DNA from: Oscheius tipulae
Lineage: Eukaryota > Nematoda > Chromadorea > Rhabditida > Rhabditidae
Assembly: GCA_037178975.1 (NCBI GenBank)
Contig: JASJZH010000006.1
Location: 4,340,001-4,404,000 of the forward strand
Length of the DNA stretch: 64,000 nt
Direction: 5' to 3'
Numbering within the stretch: position 1 is the first letter of the stretch; the number at the start of each line of letters is the position of its first letter. Below are positions 38,101 through 50,630 of this stretch, piece after piece. The translations under genes and the position numbers were made by a program. A model generated the notes under the pieces. That model was not told the DNA's origin. It saw nothing but the letters and a program-made list of their open reading frames with translations, and did no database searches.

Positions 38101-39098
38101 AGGAAGAGGAGCTGAGTCTTGGGGCTTCCACGTGCAGGAGGAAGGAATCGTGACCGATGTTGAAATGTATCAAATGGCTTGGAAAGCGGGTCTTCGACAA
38201 GGTAGCAGAATAGTGGAGATCGACCAAGAGCTGGTAGCTACGATGTCGATGGACAAAATCAACCAAAAGCTAACCGAGGAAGATGCTTTGCGGTTTTTGC
38301 TAATCTCTCCAGGCTCAGATGGATCACCTCGGCGGGGGTATGGAAAGTCTCGGTTGAGAAAGATCGTCTATATTTAGATGTGAGGATCCTCACTGCCCAG
38401 CAGTCAAAGGAGTAGAACAAATGCTCACTCCTGACGCTTTTGCCAGACAACCGCTATCCTATCAGGCTATGTTTCGAATGCGCAACAAGGAATACGCCAA
38501 TTCGGCTACAAGCAGTCCGGCGAGTTCCCTTGATGAAAGAACATTCACATTCGGGACACGGAGAAGTGATGGAGCAGTGCGGGCGAATAGCACATGGTAT
38601 AGATTTAGCTTGCTCAGTATAAGCTTATTTAGCTGTAGCAGCTCCTCAGCATCTTCATCTACTGCTCCAGGAGGGTCAAGAAGCCCCCAGAGTACATCGG
38701 TTCACGAGCACATGTGTCTGATGCTAAATGCGCCGGCTTCGCTCAATCGCGCACAATCGGATGAATACATACGAACGCCGGTACCCGAAGATGGTGCGCG
38801 GAAGGTAACTCTGTTATATTAGGAATCCCTAAACTAAAAGTTTTAGGCACCCCTGTCTGCTCGAGAGTCTACTAATGATTGCGAGGCGACGGAACTAGCC
38901 CGAGCACAGCGAGACGTCGAACGCGCAAATCAGGAAAAACGTGCATTAGAAATGATGGTTCAGCAACTTAGGAAACAGCTCAATATAGTAAGAACAGTTG
39001 AATGCAAGTTAAGAAAACCATGTTTGCAGGAAAAACAAGCCCACGAAAATACAAAGCGAGAACTGGAACGACTGCGCACCTCCTACGAGAAACGATAG
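35198..39098 (+). CDS. SIPA1-like Rap GTPase-activating protein with PDZ domain
   Basis: The protein follows the SIPA1/SIPA1L (SPAR) order: a variable N-terminus; a leader domain ([40 protein letters not shown]); the RapGAP domain; a PDZ domain; a linker; and a C-terminal coiled coil. The GAP core includes [32 protein letters not shown] and [18 protein letters not shown]; the Asn in GND is the catalytic asparagine thumb of RapGAPs. Later come [14 protein letters not shown] and [14 protein letters not shown]. The PDZ carries [13 protein letters not shown] and [15 protein letters not shown] (38087-38330). The coiled coil ([20 protein letters not shown]) ends with a stop at 39096-39098. Such proteins inactivate Rap at junctions and synapses. 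The first exon may be trans-spliced at the TTCTTTAG acceptor ending at 35138; the in-frame ATG at 35198 is then the start. Several introns are only 37-45 bp (for example 36533-36569). Confidence 0.9.
36360..36380 (+). repeat. 21-bp copy of RapGAP exon sequence within an upstream intron
   Basis: The same 21 bases occur at 36903-36923, where they encode DFIGQR at the start of the RapGAP core. The copy at 36360-36380 lies in the intron that ends at about 36402, close to the acceptor. A chance exact match of this length within 550 bp is very unlikely. Confidence 0.75.
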
Positions 39099-40331
39099 TC
39101 TTTAACCATCTGCTAATTCAGGTTATGAATCAAAATAGTCACTCTTACCCCTCCTCTGCAACGAGTCTGTCCTCCATAGTCAATCAAACGCATAGAATAT
39201 CTGTTCACTTCAGAAATCAAAAACAGCGGGCTTTTCTCCCCCAGCCGCCTGGTCATTCCGTGTTCATCTAACATATTTTTTTCTTTGTCTCTCACAAATC
39301 TCCTATCGCATAATAGAATATTGAAAAGATAGAAAATGAAATCGATCTTCTAGTCAAAAAAGCTTTTGTCATATTCGTCCCCTCGGCAACGCCTCTACCC
39401 TCTTTCACTCTCGACACTTCACTAGATTTAAAATGCATTTTAGGCCTATTTCGGTCCGACTGTAGTTTTTCAGTTTTTGATTGTGATCTTCCGTTTATGT
39501 GTACAACGAGGTTGCCATTGGCTAATGAAATGTCAAGCTTTACCGGGTTCGAAGCGAGGATATACATAAAGAACAAACTTACTTCTCTGGGGTATGTAGT
39601 TAGAAATAGATACACGTAGACCAGCCGGAGAGTATTGGAAGTAGATTAGATGGTAGAAATGTGTGGGACGAGAAGAGAAAAGCCGGAGAGAACCAATAAC
39701 ATTAAATGGCTTGGCGACTAGCCGAATAGGTCGTAGACGTCACGTGAAAAATGTAAGTTGCTGTAATTTATCTTTGGTGAGCTAGACAAAGAAAGCCGCT
39801 GTAAGATGTTCATTGTATAGCAAAAACAGTAGATGTGGCCACCGTAATCATAAATTGAAAGCAGAAATGGTGAGCCACGGGGTGAAAAGTTGAATAAAAA
39901 GCCGACAATTATGGACAAAAAAGTAGATGAGAAACGTTGCCGACTGCGACGGCAATCATGAATGTGGCTAACCTATTAGAACAGATGTTGAATATTCGAA
40001 GGCAGTTCCTTATGAACGCCAGAATTAATCAAAGTTTGACAAGTGTGCACTTGCCAAAAGCACCTTGGCTGGATACAAGTCAATTTAAACAAATTTTTAT
40101 TCCGAAGAAAGTGTTCTACACCTGAAACAGTAGGGTAAAGGACAGAGAAGAGAGGGGCATAAAGCTTATTACAAAGGCAAAACATATGACAATGCGAGAA
40201 GCTAGGTAGACGACAGAGAAAGTGAAGCCCAAAAAGACTAAAGTTCAAAATGACAGCAGTGGAGACAACTAGAAGCGTCTTTCTTTCATTATGAAAAGAG
40301 ACTAACTTTGCCGACTGGGGGCGATATTAAG
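39099..40331. other. Intergenic interval between two convergent genes
   Basis: The RapGAP gene (+) and the PA200 gene (-) converge here. I see only presumed 3' UTR and AT-rich spacer. The open frames present (39292-39615, 39937-40248) carry no motif or splice logic. Confidence 0.45.
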
Positions 40332-43300
40332 CTACACGTAGTAGTTGGGCGAGATGAGAAGATCTCGGAGCACGCAAAGCTGATCTTCGTTGAAATGAGC
40401 TTCGTGTTCTCTCCAAGAATCCAAGTGCGTCCTCTTGAATTCAGACAGAGTTCGCTTCACCGTATCCTAGAAAACATATTTTTGTTGTTATGACAATTCG
40501 TACCTTGATGGGATTCCTATGAGATGCGAAACGGCAAAGTCTCATCAGAACATCTGGAAGATAGGCTGGCACAGTGTATGGAGAGGCGAGGACGATCGCA
40601 GAAAGCCCGAGAACACCACCGTGACGAAATTTGATCTCTTCAGAAGCAGTTTCCTGTTTGAATGTCTCCAAGAGAGCAGGTGTGATGTCGAAGAATCCGG
40701 AAAGAACCAAGTTGGAAAAAGCAATGGCTCCGGCTTCTCGCACTTCAATTTGAGAGTCACAAAGTGTCTGACAAATTATCTCTCCTGAAAAAAACTCCCG
40801 TCTCAAAGCATTATATTATGAAACCGACCGATTTCGTTCTTGTGCTTCTGGAATCCATAAAGATTGGCCACAATGAGACTTCTGATGATTCCGAGGAAAG
40901 CAACTTTGGCTTTCCACCAACATTCTTGAGACTTCAGAATCTTAGCAGCAATTTTGAGAATGTGCTCAAAGTTGGAATCGTTGATGTAGACTGCTTGAAG
41001 AAGATCCTTGTTAAACCGTAGGCAGGAACGCTGCAGCTCTTCGTCTCTGAAAGTTTGGTTCAGTTCGGAAAGTGCATATCATCATACCCGACATCGTTGG
41101 TGTAATGGCAGAAAAGTGGAGTCATTTTTAGTACTTCGGGTGTCATTGCAACAAAACTGGAGAGAGTCATATTATTTGCGAAAGAGATGAATCCTTTCAT
41201 AGCCAGACGACCCTGCTTCTTGACTTCCGTCTCATTCTCGACACCATCATAGGAACAGAGTCTGGTCTCATCCCAGCATGGTCCAAGATAGGATCTATAG
41301 GCCTTTACCATCTCAGAAATTCTTGGGGGTTGAAGCGTCTTAGGAACTGACTCTTCAATGTACAATGTTGGGAGATCGTAGTAAGCAGCGGAGACAAGAC
41401 AGCTAAAATAATCTGATTTTAGACGAAAATGCAGGAACTTACACAGCAACACGTTCTCTCAAGTTGGCATAGTTGACCACCTTCAATTTGCTCAGGTAAT
41501 CCGTGAACCTGTTCCACAGTTCCATTGCTCGCCACTCGAACTGGCACAGGGCTCCTTGGACCAAGAACAAACGGCTGGAAAAACTTCTTAAAGAAACTTG
41601 CTAGCTACTTACGCGTTAGCAATAAAAGCGCTGTCGGTCGATCTGGAAAGAAGGGAGAAAAGAATGTCAATCAGAGGTTTCAGCATTCGAGCTTCGGAGC
41701 TTCCACACACAGTAGCCAAGCAGACTCCCCAGTTCCTCATGTTGTCGTCTTTCACATTCTCTAGCGCTCTGGTAAGAAGAGGGCCAAGCCAGTTCCAAAG
41801 GTGTCTCTGACGAGAGTACTTCCAAAGCTTGGAGCCGTTGATTAAGCCACCGATGATTTCAGCAGCAAAGCGATGATCGGCCTCTTTTGTGCTGGGAACG
41901 AGTTCTTCCAGCAGTGATTCACAGAGAGGAGCAATGATGTCGTTGAAAACTCGGGCCAATCCTTGAAAGAAAGTGAAGTTAACAGCGTTGAACAGATCGT
42001 CTCCCTTCTTCTCTTCGACCGTAAAGTAGGCTTTGAGTCTGAAACATACATATTTTGTGTTCAAAATAGATTTCGCTTACTTTTTTATGTACTCGGGATC
42101 TCTCAACGTTTCCAATATCATTTTTTCGTCGGCTGTCAGATCCTTCTCTTGGCGATCGATCGCTTTCTGTTGGGACAGCGGAGCGTACGTCTTTAGCTTT
42201 TTCGGCCAGACATAGAATCCCCAATGCTGCTTTCCACAGAACTGGAACTGGTCCCATTCTTCATCGGTCTTTGGAAGTGCGGCTTCTTCGTACATCATAT
42301 CACGATTATCTTCTCGAATACCGTACTTTGGTGGCCATTTAGTCGGTGCACATAGCTCAGCAGGTTTCGGGCGCTGAACAAGATCATAAAAATGGTTGGA
42401 TACACACTTACGCAGTTATCGAAGTAGTTGTGCTTAGCTGCTTTTGGCTTGTTGATTTTCAGCCAGCTGGCGACTACTGCTGTTGCCATTTTTCTAGTCT
42501 TGATGGAGTCGTGAACTATAAGACGAAGGAACGTTTTCAACATTTGTGATTTCATTGGCATGTCCCTAAATACTTGGTTTGGAAAGTAAGCTGGGCATAT
42601 AATTACCGTCTGACGAGGAGTGACATCATTGCTTGAGACATATCAACTTGTCTCCAATGGAGTCCCGGCGTTTGTGACAAGTCCAGCAATTTTTGGGCAA
42701 GGTTGTAATAGCCCCTAAAGTGATGTGGTATAAAGCATTAAAAAAGTTGCTCACGTTTCCCAGTGTTCTTTGAGCTTTACCAGATTCTGCTCGTTGGCAT
42801 GAAGCAAGTCTTCCTTGATCACCGGTCTTGTTGGATTGACTGGAGATCCGTTCCTATGGGCGAGAAGCATCTTCGCCAATGGAACCATTTCCGGATAAAT
42901 ACTCCAATGAATTCTGTAACTCTCATATCCGTCAACAATCGTGTTCTGAGCCGTCTCAAGGAGCTGAATGATCGACGGTTTTTCACTGTGCTTCGTGAGA
43001 ATGATTGAACACCAAGATGTAATCTGGCTTTCAAACGAAGCTCTCATGACAAGAGCGTGTCTTCTGCCCTCGATCAGGAGATGGAGTGCTCCCTAAACTT
43101 TTGTTTTGTATTCATTAATGATAGATGCAACCTTGATCTGTTCATGAGTGGAATTGTTGGCTGGATCCAAGTAAGCGACAATGTCGTTCAAAAACATTTT
43201 GTAACTGTAGGGATGCTCCTTGATCATGTTCAAAACTACTTGCTGTGCTTTGATTCGAATCTAAAACAACTGTTAGTGTTACATCGTAAATATCTTACCT

Positions 43301-46300
43301 GTGAGTAGAAACTGGTAGATAATTTTATTAGCATCTTAATAATCCTTGAGTTCTGTTCCCGGAAGAGATGGCCACATAAAGAAGAAACCCGCAGCTAGAA
43401 ACGGTTGATAAGAAACAGTTTTAATTTCTTACCTTATGCTGTAAATATATATAATCTTCGCACACCATTTCAATATTTGCTCTATTCCCGGATATCTTGT
43501 CTGACAAGATTAACTTCGTAACTTTATAATTTTGAACTGCTTGGTTATATACATCCTGAAATGGTAAATTAAACATAGCAAAAAATAGAACACACCCTAG
43601 AAATACCGCGAAAATTTTCTATCCCATTGAGTAAAGTAATAATCTCGCTAGTACTCTTGACATCATCTTCACTGTGAGTATGGATATGGTCCAGAAGGCT
43701 CTCCAGGACGTCAAGAAGCATATCACGAATACTCTTTCCATTCAGCGTCAACACTGGTGTATCCTTCGGTGCACAGATCGTATGTTGGTCGGTGTGGAAA
43801 GTAGGCGAGTCTGTCAAGGGAATCAGAGGGCCTTCGAAGAGAGGAATTGAAAACCCGGCACCGGAAATCATATGACGAATTCTCCACAGTCTCACCAGCA
43901 CTTCTTTTCTGGACGAAACACAAATTATTGTGAAAATAAAGCTGTTACTTGTGAAGACCAGTTGGCGTTTTCAAAGCCTCGAGATTTGGAATGAAGTAGC
44001 GTTGAAAAAGTTCTTCTGCCTTTTCAATAGCAATTTTCGAAGGAGTGAACCACTTCAAGTTCCAGTGGTTTTTGTCAACCGGCTCTGCCCAATGTCTCAC
44101 TGCAAGATACTCGTCCATTGGCTTATCATAGTCTCGACGACGACGACATGTGTCCTCCACGTAGATGTTGCAAAGCGCCTCCAGAATATTCTCAATGACC
44201 ATGCAGGCTCTCTGAGTATGCTGATATAAACTTGTCGTTCATTTTACTACCTCTGTAGCGTCGTTGTGCTTGGAGAATGGCATGACAAGCTCAAGAAGCT
44301 CACTAATGGCATCCCAGTTCTCCAACACAATCTTGGCCGGAACCTTGACCACTCGAGTGGCTAGACTGAGCCACCACAGCACTGTGAAGTCAGGCTTTTC
44401 TTCCAGATAAATTTCGGCTGAAACATTGTTTACGTTGATTGCAAGCTGTTTGTCTCACGTGTTATGTACTCCTTCAAGTTGCGAAGTACAAGCTTGAAAA
44501 AGCGGGGGAAAGCCAGCTCGGGATAACACTGAATCATTTAATACAATTGCATTTTCAAAGCACCTACTCTGTTTGCGACAAAGATCATGTCTCCAACTGC
44601 ATCACATACAACTTTGCTATCGAAAACATTTTCCGATATAAAGCGGTATATTCGCTCAATGGCAAACTTGTACAGTTCGGTAGACGAATTCCTGAAGATT
44701 CCCTTGAAGACGGAAATGGTTCCTCTGTGCAGAATGCTGTCTTCGATGTTGTTCTTTCCCTTCGAATGAATGCCGCCGTGTTGACCGGTCTGACTGGCGG
44801 TCTCTCCGTGGTCCAACAGCATTCCAAGCAATCTGGGAGAGAATGTTGTGTTGGTCTGGTTACTAACTTGTCCATAAACAAAGCAATGATGTTCTCGAAA
44901 TTAGCAGTGGCTGAGCACAGTTCTTTCTCTTCCTCGGTCAAGTCGTCGCGAAGATGTACCGCTTCAGAACAGTCAACGATTGGAATGAGATTGACCATTA
45001 TTCCAACAAACTGAAATTGTTATAAAAAAAATTCGTCAACTAACAGTCAGTACCTGAAAAGTCACCATACTCTTGGCAATGTCATTTTTGTCTAATCCTG
45101 GCAGTAGAGAGTTGAGCAAGGTTATAGCATGAATTCGGTAGACGTTGTCCTTCACAAGACACGGAGAAGTACAGACGAGAGCTTGGAGGGCTTGAAGTAG
45201 TCGATGAGGCTCGGTCACTGTTTCGAGAGCGGGATAGACTCTATACGAAGAAAAATATATAAACAATAGTTCTACAATCTTACACGTCCAAAATCGCAGG
45301 AAGAACCATTTTCGGGGCCAAGGCGCATCCGTTTCTTAGCAGATGGGTGACATCATTGGTATTGGTTTTGCTGAAGATGAGCAGTTTCATGCATGGAAGC
45401 ATCATCCCAATCAGCTCGTCTAGCATGGCCTGGTTCAACTTCATACTCTCCGGAATCTGGCAACAAGATTATCCGAAACTTTGATCACGATACTTACTGG
45501 ATTGCAGGTCTTCGGCTTATCAGCTTTCTGTGATCTTTCTCTCTTCACTCGAAGAACAACGCTGTGCAGGAATCTAAACCAATATTGGTCAAGAGATGCA
45601 AATAAATACTTACTTTTGGAACATTTGAATGATAGGTCCACTGTGGTTTCCATTGTTCGACGGATGCACGTAGGATTCGGTAAGTTTAAACAGCGTCTTC
45701 AGATGAGCCAACGTTTTCTGATGAGCAGCAGTCCCAAGAAGGTAAGAAAAGAAGAGAGATCCCTGATCAACAGCAAAGGTCTGGCACAATCCGACAACAC
45801 TTCCGAGACGCAGAGATCGAACAAGCTGCAATACAACTGTCAAAGGAAAATTCCAAATTTTGTACCTTGGTGAAGATAATGTCTAGATAATCTGACCAGT
45901 CCACATATCCGGGGGATTCGTACGACAATCGTGCGAACATTTTCAGAATGTTTGCTTCTATCAAACTATTGTTTTCGATTGTTGTGTACCAATGCCAAGT
46001 CTCGTCCAGCCACAACTTTGCACCCTTTGTTTCTTGTAGAGCAGGGGAGAAGTTCATCGGAATGAAGAGGTCAAGGAGACGCCAAGCTCTCACGGAACAC
46101 TCATCCCACGGACACATGTACGGTCGCATCTGCATGGTCAATTAAGAATTCTGGATAACAATTACTTTGTCCAACAGCTCTTGGGGAGCATTGTCCGAGA
46201 AATAGCTTCTGGCATAGAAGACGAGAGTGTGCAGTTCTGTCTTAAATCCTTCTGGAAGCAGAAACAGACCATCTTCTTCCAGGTTCTTGTACATTACTTC

Positions 46301-47056
46301 GGTGTAAAAGTCAAACAGTGGCTCCCAATCGATTACAATGTCTCCGCGGACAAGGAAATCACGACGACTAGGATCTAGTTAGATGTGCTCAAAAGAAAAC
46401 CTACGAGAGGAGAGCATTGAGTCCGTGAATAGCAATCTTGACATCACGGAAAAGCTGTTTCGGCTTCACAATGGTTAGAAGAACCTTGACTAGGAGGATG
46501 TGATCTTCCTTTGGGAAGCGTCTTCCATAGCGTTCGATGTATCTGATTAACGTGTATTTACTGCTATCCCTCTTTCTACCTTTCAATCTCGAAAATCCAC
46601 TGCAGTAAGCCGACATGAGGATCTTTGAGCAGAATAGCATGGGCAATACCGGACAAAAAACAACAATAGAAGAAATTGAAAAGAAAGTGTACCTTGATAT
46701 CACCCCAGACCTTGTTCGCCTGTTCTTCTACTTCTTTTGAATACGGCAACTTTTTGAGCTGCCAGATTTCCTTCTGGAACCATCGAGCCGAAGAATCTGA
46801 ATCAGCAGGAGCGTGGAACTCGTCTCCTAAGAAAGAAATAAACAAACTTCACCAAAGAGTCAAAAAATGAAAAAAAAAACTGTACGAACCGTCGGCTTCT
46901 GATGGAGCTCCGTCTTCTTCGCCGTCAGCGGCTTCCTCGTTATCGGGATCTTCCATTTCGACGTCCTCGTCGCCGGCTTCTGAGCCGGAAACGGACATAT
47001 CATCGTCAGAATCACTCTAAAGCAAAAATAGGACTTTCTCCGAAAATGCTCACCAT
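40332..47056 (-). CDS. Proteasome activator PA200/PSME4 (Blm10 family)
   Basis: PA200 is a single large HEAT-repeat ring that caps the 20S proteasome in the nucleus and cytosol and helps degrade unfolded proteins and acetylated histones. The minus-strand gene runs from an ATG exon at 47054-47056 through about 25 exons. The first coding exon holds only the start codon, followed by a 37-bp intron. The N-terminus is acidic ([20 protein letters not shown]). HEAT-like helices fill the body, with family stretches such as [18 protein letters not shown] and [19 protein letters not shown]. The C-terminal block is the best marker: [20 protein letters not shown], then [17 protein letters not shown] and stop at 40332. 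The terminal Tyr-Tyr-Val fits the Tyr-containing tail that inserts between proteasome alpha subunits. Length (roughly 1,750-1,850 residues) fits the family. Exon borders were not all checked. Confidence 0.92.
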
Positions 47057-48022
47057 TTTCAATATATTTCGAAAGACTGATGATTATGTACACTTGATGG
47101 ATGGCAGTGCAGTTCAGTCCATGCACCTAAAAAATTGCAATCAATAATGTAGAGGTGTAGAGAAGAGTTAAGATGACCTCGTGCAGCGACCGATCGTGAC
47201 TATAATAACAATTAAAAAAGGCTCTGAGAAAGGCTGAGTTTGAGCGGGATGATAAACAAATGTAAGCATTTCCATTAAAGCGCGAAAATACGTAGCTGCC
47301 GCTACAGTAAGAAAAATTTAGCTGTTTTTCTGCAAACAACACGGCGCCGCTTCGATTCGATCACAGACGGGCTATTTTTAAAGTTGATCTAAAAACATGA
47401 CAACACCGTTCGAATTGGTGTTTTCCCAAAAAGGAAGAAATCAATAGAGCGCTTTCTATGGTCGATAGACTAGAGATGATGATATCAAATTGAGTTCGAC
47501 ATTTTTACCGTTTGTCTAAAATAGTTTTAAAACAGGAATAGATTAAATAACATAATAGTCGAACCAACTGAGGAATGGGGCACCTGCTCACCACGTCAGT
47601 GGTCACAATGTTGCTGCTACATGCCCTCTCAGACGAACTACAGTAAACATCCTCGTGTCTGCAGACGAGGGCTGAACCAACTTGAAACATGTAAACAGAT
47701 CTAGAGAAATGAAAAAGTCTTGTCAACTGATACAGTTCTCACTTTTCAGATCATTCTCCAAGAAAGGCATTGAATATGATATCAAAAAGACACATGTCAC
47801 AGTTCTCCTAGTCGTTTCACAAAAAGCATTAAAAACGAGATAATGTCTGCAGTTCTTAATGGTCTTCATTATATTCGGTTCAAGTAAAACAACTTTTCCT
47901 TAGCCTATGCTCTTTTTGAACTGAACGTCAAAGATATTTTCACAAACGCGGAATCTCCTATGACAGCAAACATGAAATGTTTCCTCTCAACCTAGTCTGC
48001 TTCCTCGTCACACCGACGTTTG
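47057..48022. other. Divergent promoter interval
   Basis: The PA200 gene (-) and the ligand-gated channel gene (+) point away from each other here, so both promoters should lie in these 966 bases. I see no coding exon. The reverse frame 47505-47726 has no motif. Confidence 0.4.
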
Positions 48023-49577
48023 ATGAGAGACAGTTTCTTGTTCGTGCTTGTTCTCCCTTTCGTCGTGAAATCCGTCAAACGTAATATTACTGGAAACATA
48101 ACAGACGGTACTTCCTGCCGCATGGCTTCTTGACGCATCCTTTTCAGAGCTGACAAAAGAAAACTACTTTCAAGTAGTCTCTCAGCTTAGAAGCAGTTTG
48201 TTCACCGGCTATGACAGACTAATTCCAGCTTTATATCTCACAGGCAATTCTTTAAATATAGCTCTTACCAAATTCAGATGAAAGCACCTCATTGGAAGTC
48301 TTACAAACCAAAGTGACGTTAATGTATTGCAAGCTACTTACTATTGTAAGCACCCAAATGTATAGCGGATTTCAGTATTTAGGAACAAACTTGGCAAACA
48401 GTCACAGTAATTCTTGACTTCCAATACGTAGGTTTCATTGCTAACAAGACATCGCTTTGCAGGAATGGCCTGATCCAAGACTAAGTTGGAACGATTCCGA
48501 ATGGTATGGCATCACATACATATCCATAACAAAGAAGGAAAGTGTGTGGATTCCTGACATCCTCCCTTATGACACGTAGGTCGGCAAACTCGCTAGCAAT
48601 AAAAATCTAGACACGATATGAATGATGTGCTTCCCGAAGATCAGCAATTCATTGACGTGAGTGAGAGCTTCAACAACAAAACTTTGAAGAGTTGCAGCTC
48701 TATTATGATGGCAAGATACACTATTACAGAACAATCTCGATAAACTTCATATGCCTACTTGAGGTTATCCCCAACCTTCTCTAAAACCTTGTCTTTAGCT
48801 GACCAACTTTCCATTTGACACACAATCTTGCCGTCTTAAAATGAGCTCGCACAACTTTGCTCTCACTCAGATGTACGTTTTAGGAGATGTCAACTTGAAG
48901 CAGTCAAATGCTGAACGAGTATGTTCTCTTACTTTTCGAAACTGAAGAGTCTAGGGAAATGGAGAATGGACAGTTCTGAATATTCACGTAGAAAACGTCA
49001 ATGATACAGCTGAGGACGATTTGGACTATTCTGATGTGACGTTCGTATTTGAAGTGAAAAGAAGCACGACATATTACATGGTCATGATGATTATTCCGTC
49101 TTTCATTCTTACACTACTATGTATTTTGGGTTTGTTCTGGGAACCAATAGCTGAAGAGTCTTATATGGAAAGGGTCTGGCCGATTACAAACTGAAAAATC
49201 AAAAATTTTAAGCTGAATCTGGGTTTTGCAGCAATTTTGGCCCTGATGTTTGTTCTACAAATGGTAACACAAGACATGCCCAAAATTAATCAAACGGATA
49301 GCCTTTGTAAGAAAAAATGCTGCCAATGGACTAATTCTTTTCAGCAATATATTTGATGATCAATTTGGGGCTGATAACATTCGCAAGTATCATTACAATG
49401 GTCCTTGGAAAGTACAAACTTAACAAGAGTGGCACAAAAAGGTTCAAGCATAGCATTCACAACTGTTCTTTTAGATTTGTAAACGTGATAAAGGCCATCT
49501 TTGGGAAGATCAACTTTATTCTGCTGTTCTTCTTTGGTGCCGCGTCTGTGTTCAACTTTTTGATGCTGGTTTGTTAA
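48023..49577 (+). CDS. Cys-loop ligand-gated ion channel subunit, nematode LGC type
   Basis: Pentameric neurotransmitter-gated channel subunit of the plasma membrane. The exon chain starts with a signal peptide (MRDSFLFVLVLPFVVKS), then an N-terminal helix (QVVSQLRSSLFTGYDRLIPA). Beta strands follow (EQTWQTVTVILDFQY, EWPDPRLSWNDSEWYGI, WIPDILPYDT). The signature loop reads CLLELTNFPFDTQSC, two Cys exactly 13 residues apart, formed across a 36-bp intron. M1 is VMMIIPSFILTLLCILGLFW. M2 begins MERLNLGFAAILALMFVLQM. M3 is IYLMINLGLITFASIITMVL. M4 is INFILLFFFGAASVFNFLML, with the stop at 49575-49577. The acidic-basic pair before M2 (Glu-Arg) and the lack of the Pro-Ala-Arg anion motif suggest a cation channel. 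I see no vicinal cysteine pair before M1, so it is not a classic nicotinic alpha subunit. The ligand is unknown; small exons near 48200-48330 and 48560-48700 are provisional. Confidence 0.88.
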
Positions 49578-50630
49578 TTCAATGGATACTTACGGAATAA
49601 ATCTTCATTGAACAAGGTAAATGACATGGGTCGCTGATATAGTCCTAGTGCCTTTATTTGAATTTTATCATTATTTGATCACTTATGTTAACTGTTTTAA
49701 TGTAATATAGAGGGAACTTTTAAAACACTTGAACCTGTTCCTACTCAGTCGTTAGCAACTATTCATAGTACATGATCGGTAAGGAAACAAGTACAACCCA
49801 ATTATATCTTGCCCCAAATAGCACGTGGAGGAAATGCACAAGCTCAGACACCACGCGGTACAAGATGTTCATTTGTTCTTATGTCCTGACTTCCTTCTAG
49901 ATGTGACGTTATGACATTGAGATCATAAGAGTATTGCGTTTGCTAAGATAATTGGGCTATTAGTTGTCCAATCTTTGGCTTACAATAAGTTCGACGTAAA
50001 GGTGTTATAATCCGTTGTAATATGGGGGAAGTCGCTGTTTATAATCTCAATCCCTAGTAACTAATCATTATCTTAAGGTAAGAGGCGTCATAAGCCGCCT
50101 TTCTGGTGCCTTGCAAGCATACAAAGCCTTCCGGAATGATAAAGTCTCCTCTAGGGTAGATAAAGCAGATAAAACACTTTTCGGAGAAAACTTACAATTC
50201 GAGATTTATTTGCATTGTGCTATCAGGGTGCTATTGGAGACTTTGTTCAAACGACAGAGTTAGTCGTACAACTTTGATTTAAGACCTAGCTACAAGTTCA
50301 TGAGACAAAAAGTCTCCAGACGAATGAGTAAGCCCGAGATCTGACCGTCGTCGCCAAACCGCAGTCTTTAAGTGTGTATACGAGGCTGGGCGCCATCATG
50401 GTGCTAGCTCCTATCGCAAGACTGATAGCGCGAGGCTGGCCTAACGACGCCAGCCACCGACCCCCAAAACGTCGTCTCGTGTTGGGTTACTTCGAAAGAA
50501 TTAACATCAGCTAACATTTCTATTTTTATTCATTGGGTAGACCAATGTTGGTCATTTTCCCACGATGATAGGGGCTGCCGAGTTATGGGGGCGGAGTCAG
50601 CCCGCCCTGAGCCCAACAACACTATCAACC
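49578..50630. other. Intergenic interval and 5' UTR of the DAN-domain gene
   Basis: No gene found. The right part (50340-50560) is GC-richer and probably holds the promoter of the next gene. An upstream in-frame ATG at 50565 could extend the next protein by 22 residues. Confidence 0.4.
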
